Positions 38,651 to 38,768 of a DNA stretch of 38,768 bases are shown one piece after another. The stretch spans positions 1-38,768 of the forward strand of contig PWJA01000272.1 of the NCBI GenBank assembly GCA_003560975.1. Direction: 5' to 3'. Positions within the stretch are counted from its first letter, which is position 1. Each line of letters opens with the position of its first letter. The notes under the pieces are model-generated. The model had not been told where the DNA came from and searched no databases. It saw only the letters and a list, made by a program, of their open reading frames with translations. Source of the DNA: Gammaproteobacteria bacterium. Lineage in GTDB: Bacteria > Pseudomonadota > Gammaproteobacteria > Xanthomonadales > Wenzhouxiangellaceae. Made by a program: the position numbers and the translations under genes.

Positions 38651-38768
38651 TCAGAAAAAGCCCAGGATGCTGCCCATGACGATCACGATCAGCAGCGGCG
38701 TCACGATCCGGGTGAGCCACAGCCAGGCCTTGAAGGCCCAGTCGTGCATCTTGTCGTCCAGTTCTTCC
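38651..38768 (-). CDS. C-terminus of a membrane protein, possibly an NSS-type sodium symporter
   Basis: The last 38 residues of a leftward gene that continues beyond the window, ending at TGA 38653-38651. After an acidic/basic lead (EELDDKMHDW) comes one hydrophobic helix (WLTRIVTPLLIVIVMGSILG) and FF. This resembles the last helix of bacterial neurotransmitter:sodium symporter proteins, where a Trp-rich lead and RYV/IAP-type helix end the chain, but the fragment is too short for certainty. Confidence 0.45.
   Translation of the reverse strand, partial: EELDDKMHDWAFKAWLWLTRIVTPLLIVIVMGSILGFF

Overview
This is a chromosomal replication-origin segment of a high-GC gammaproteobacterium. The core dnaA-dnaN-recF-gyrB runs rightward from about 21.46 kb, and rpmH-rnpA-yidC-mnmE runs leftward from 21.27 kb. 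The gammaproteobacterial call rests on the heterodimeric glyQ/glyS, cmoA and cmoB, the GyrB insertion near the C-terminus, and two parS-like sites of the Pseudomonas/Xanthomonas type. The gene style (S41 tricorn-type protease, TolB-like/TPR proteins, PKD-bearing subtilase, cytochrome c') suggests a proteolytic marine lineage near Xanthomonadales/Chromatiales such as Wenzhouxiangellaceae. That placement is inference; no species can be read from the window.

Layout. 0-0.3 kb: a frameshifted 3' remnant of an IS256-type transposase. 0.3-7.6 kb: leftward genes, namely a three-gene operon (TolB-like/TPR membrane protein, small secreted protein, ChaN/EreA-like secreted protein) and a tricorn-type protease. 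7.7-9.5 kb: cytochrome b561, a NUDIX hydrolase and, facing them, cytochrome c'. 9.6-13.6 kb: a secreted subtilase with its own terminator, diverging from selO across a gap that holds a CRP/Clp-like site. 13.6-17.8 kb: a TPR-GGDEF diguanylate cyclase coupled to a MazG-like pyrophosphatase, then a glutathionyl-hydroquinone reductase and a fructosamine-kinase-like gene. 17.8-21.3 kb: mnmE, yidC, rnpA, rpmH. 21.4-27.7 kb: dnaA, oriC, dnaN, recF (with two parS-like palindromes), gyrB with its own extended -10 promoter. 27.7-33.6 kb: cmoA, a membrane protein, and a tightly coupled leftward operon (glutamine amidotransferase, beta-CASP nuclease, archaeal-type nucleoside/NMP phosphorylase, PRPP-synthetase homologue). 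33.7-38.8 kb: glyQ-glyS, a GmhB-position HAD-like protein without catalytic residues, cmoB, a small membrane protein and the C-terminus of a transporter-like protein.

How the parts fit. The centre is ordinary replication, segregation and translation machinery. The most unusual unit is the 29.1-33.6 kb operon. It joins an RNA-cleaving-type enzyme, a phosphorylase of the archaeal AMP-phosphorylase family and a PRPP-synthetase relative with archaeal-like motifs, all linked by 4-nt start/stop overlaps. It looks like an RNA/nucleotide salvage module ending in PRPP or ribose phosphates. The second notable item is the catalytically dead HAD protein translationally coupled to glyS. No tRNA, rRNA or CRISPR array was seen, and no gap without a gene exceeds 300 bases.
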